64,000 nucleotides of DNA. It comes from Coenobita brevimanus (Eukaryota > Arthropoda > Malacostraca > Decapoda > Coenobitidae). Of this stretch, positions 61,950 to 64,000 are shown piece after piece. Every line of letters starts with the position of its first letter. The stretch's first letter is position 1. The notes beneath the pieces were generated by a model. That model saw only the letters and a program-made list of their open reading frames with translations. It did not search any database and was not told the origin of the DNA. The translations under genes were made by a program, and so were the position numbers. Location of the stretch: NCBI GenBank assembly GCA_032717465.1, contig CM064713.1:10809547-10873546 (forward strand), in the 5' to 3' direction.

Positions 61950-63250
61950 CGATGCTGGGGCCTTTCCTACAGCCATAACGATAGCAAACATCCTCCTCCT
62001 TGATGAGCTCCCTCACAAACCCTTCAAAGGTTTCCTGAACTCCTGTTTACATCATGGCGTGAAGGTGGTGGCAATTCAGAGCAGTGATGCTCTAGCAAGT
62101 GAAAGAACAGTTTCTTATACCACTTCATCGTGGTCCTGGCAATACACTCTACCGTCGATATCATGGAGTCTCGACTGGTCCATGAGGCTCATGTTTATGT
62201 TATAGTCCATGACACACTCCAGGAGTTTCCAAATGTGACGCCTGTTTCTCAAGCTACGGTAATCTACGGAATCAGTACGGATTGCATCAAGGGGCGGTGA
62301 ACCGTTGACAAGAAGGCTTACTTCTCTATTGTGGTTCCACACAGTTGCAAGGATGTTAGTCATAGCTGAAGAAGACAAACCTCGTTCCTTGCAAGTTTCC
62401 GCCCTTCCTTGGCCATTAAGGTGACGCTGCGTTTCACCTTCATGGTTTCTCCAACACAAGACTCCCGTTTCATGCGTTATGTGAAGATAATCGAGCGAGA
62501 AGAGGGCTGAGTGTACCAGTTGTCCAGGTAGAGGACGTGACCATCGATAGAAAGGTAGTCTTCTCATCATCGTCTTTTACCACTGCTCCACGATAGTCCC
62601 AATACTTCGATTTTCTATTATGTCTGTCTGTGCACCGTGTACAAGACTATAGTATCTTGCACGTACTTCCACTCCTACAGTCGCACAGGAACAAAGATCT
62701 TGAACCCAAAACGGTACCTTTATTGTTGAGGTATATACTGCCTAAATGAAATATTGCCTCTCCACAACTACGAGACTCTCGTCCTGCAATGACGAGGTTT
62801 CTATAGGGATAGAATGGATGAACTGAAAGGTTTGCCTCAGGTGATCAACACGACCAACCTAATTCGCCTCATTTTATCAGTTAATCGTTCGCATTTGCAG
62901 GATTATGAGCATCCCATAGAAATGAAGGCGACTTAGAATTTCATTTGACAACCACGATTACGGCTCATCGCACTTGCCCAAATATTGGGGTAAACATAAC
63001 AGGGTCCCTTGTCCAGTAAGCAGGAATTCTGTTCTTTCGTATAATACCCATCAAAAGCTGACCAGGGCAAAAAATAGGAACATTTCTGAAAGGGGAATTG
63101 AGGTAATCATATATGATAGAATGCCTACTCCTTGTTCCCAATCTTTCACTCTCAAGGCGCTGGGTGTTTGCAAAAAGGTTGGTTTTGGTGCATACAATCC
63201 TGCTCCACAAATACTTGCCTCACTAAAAAACAGGTGGAAAAATCCAACCT
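61950..63250 (-). pseudogene. piggyBac-family transposase, dead
   Basis: In sense order: GQLLMGIIRKNRIPAYWTRD and PIFGQVR (about 63070-62968), PFYPYRNLVIAGRESR (62810), FLCDCRSGSTCKIL (62690), ALFSLDYLHITHETGV (62500), SYDNILATVWNHNREVSLLV (near 62365-62310, across a frameshift) and CVMDYNINMSLMDQS (62210). These follow the order of the DDE_Tnp_1_7 (piggyBac) domain, including the segment D-Y-N-x-N-M near its end. Frameshifts and stops lie between all blocks, and the segment that should hold the second catalytic Asp is broken. It would once have cut and pasted at TTAA. Confidence 0.78.
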
Positions 63251-64000
63251 GGTATTGGAATTACGGTGAATTCCAGGAGCAGTGCAGCCAGAAGCGTGCC
63301 CCTGCTCAGTGAAGGGGTGAATGAGGGGAGAAAAAATCACTCCCCATCCTCCCAATTCCATCCCACAAATCCCTAGCGCGTCCCCATCCTATCCCCATCA
63401 CCTTGCCTTCGTCTGGTTGGGGAGGAGATCCTGGTGGGGAGGTGGGGAGAGAAGGGAAGTGTGGAGGGGCTTCCTCACCTGTCACTCCTCTTCCCCTCTG
63501 CCTTTACCCTTTCCTTTCCTTTCCACTTACCCTTACCCTACCCCTTACGGGCCTTGAGGAACATTAGGGGGCTGTGGGGATGAAGTAGTGGAATACTTGG
63601 GGAGCAGATGTGCACTGAGGGAGTGGTTCCTCCTTACTGCACCTGTTCTCCCTCCCTCCATCCACAACACCACACGTGCTTTCTCACGCACCCTAGCCTC
63701 GGACCACGTGTTAGGGGATATTGGAGAGCATAAGACGTGCTTGGGAGTGGTTCCCCCTCCCTCACATTCCCCCTCCATCACAACCCCACGTGATACTGGA
63801 ATCGGCACCAAGACTGCACTCTCTCCACGTGATACACTACACCGCCTCACACTACCTAGGGGAGAGCAATGACTCACTCACGTCACTCTCACTTTCCCTA
63901 ATCCTCTCTGTACTTTCCCTTTCACTCCCCACTCCCTCCACGGCACTTCCTAACTCCCCAAACAAAATACTAGGCCCATACCTGCTTGTCCGACGTGGTG
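63251..64000. other. Unassigned C/G-skewed sequence with CACGTG words
   Basis: Alternating C-rich and G-rich stretches. CACGTG occurs near 63673, 63704, 63787 and 63829. The phrase GGGAGTGGTTCC is repeated at 63619 and 63742 (about 123 bp apart). No gene is recognised; two frames of about 100 codons on opposite strands overlap and cannot both be real. Confidence 0.5.

Larger units (their letters stand above)
60304..63250 (-). mobile_element. piggyBac transposon remnant
   Basis: The low-coordinate end begins TTAACCCATCACGTCCCGAG, a TTAA target followed by a CCC-type piggyBac end. The high-coordinate end is not found. The transposase reads on the minus strand at 63250-61950, leaving a long 3' region with degenerate repeats. 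Confidence 0.65.

Overview
This is a repeat-dominated stretch of an animal nuclear genome, and I find no convincing host gene in it. Everything recognisable is mobile DNA, its decay products, or simple-sequence DNA. I infer an arthropod, most likely a decapod crustacean. The reasons are very long (TA)n and (CA/TG)n arrays, TTAGG-type telomere-like units at 26167-26232, and the mix of RTE, CR1 and jockey-like LINEs, Gmr1-like LTR elements, 5S- and tRNA-headed SINEs, and hAT, piggyBac and pogo DNA elements. The species is not determined. One 100-base assembly gap lies at 56401-56500.

Layout. 1-6.1 kb: a tRNA-derived SINE, microsatellites, a 27-bp minisatellite, a 1.88-kb foldback element with 719-bp arms, and a diverged tandem duplication. 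6.9-9.2 kb: a decayed CR1/jockey-group LINE. 10-12.2 kb: an RTE 3' fragment, then a hAT-like element holding a nested piggyBac-like MITE. 12.3-15.5 kb: LINE family 'A' (APE endonuclease + RT, about 3.2 kb), copy A. 15.5-24.9 kb: a second LINE ('X') split by a 6.4-kb LTR retrotransposon on the minus strand with a GCGAG target duplication. 25.9-26.3 kb: an inverted-repeat element carrying TTAGG-like units. 26.5-30.6 kb: a CR1-type LINE. 32.35-38.78 kb: a nearly intact Gmr1-like Ty3/gypsy element with integrase before reverse transcriptase. 38.8-39.8 kb: a 5S-rRNA-headed SINE split by a pogo/Tigger-like MITE. 40-43.1 kb: family-A LINE copy B. 43.1-45.6 kb: a jockey-like LINE ('F'). 45.7-52 kb: an RTE LINE ('T') whose 5' half is inverted and whose 3' half is interrupted by family-A copy C with a GTAAAT duplication. 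52-56.4 kb: SINE copies, a second T copy and stacked F-type fragments. 56.5-57.2 kb: a purine-rich strand. 58.6-60.3 kb: a very decayed LINE. 60.3-63.3 kb: a dead piggyBac transposon.

How the parts relate. Two SINE-LINE partnerships seem to sit side by side. The 5S-headed SINE has a body built from the 5' end and the 3' end of LINE family A. The tRNA-headed SINE ends in a tail resembling the 3' end of RTE LINE T, with TGATGA repeats. The two LTR elements share a primer-binding-site motif and the protease-integrase order. One lacks RT and RNase H and would need a partner like the other. Most long (TA)n tracts abut the end of a mobile element.

Limits: boundaries, clade names and similarity statements come from reading by eye. 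Domain calls rest on visible motifs, not on database searches.
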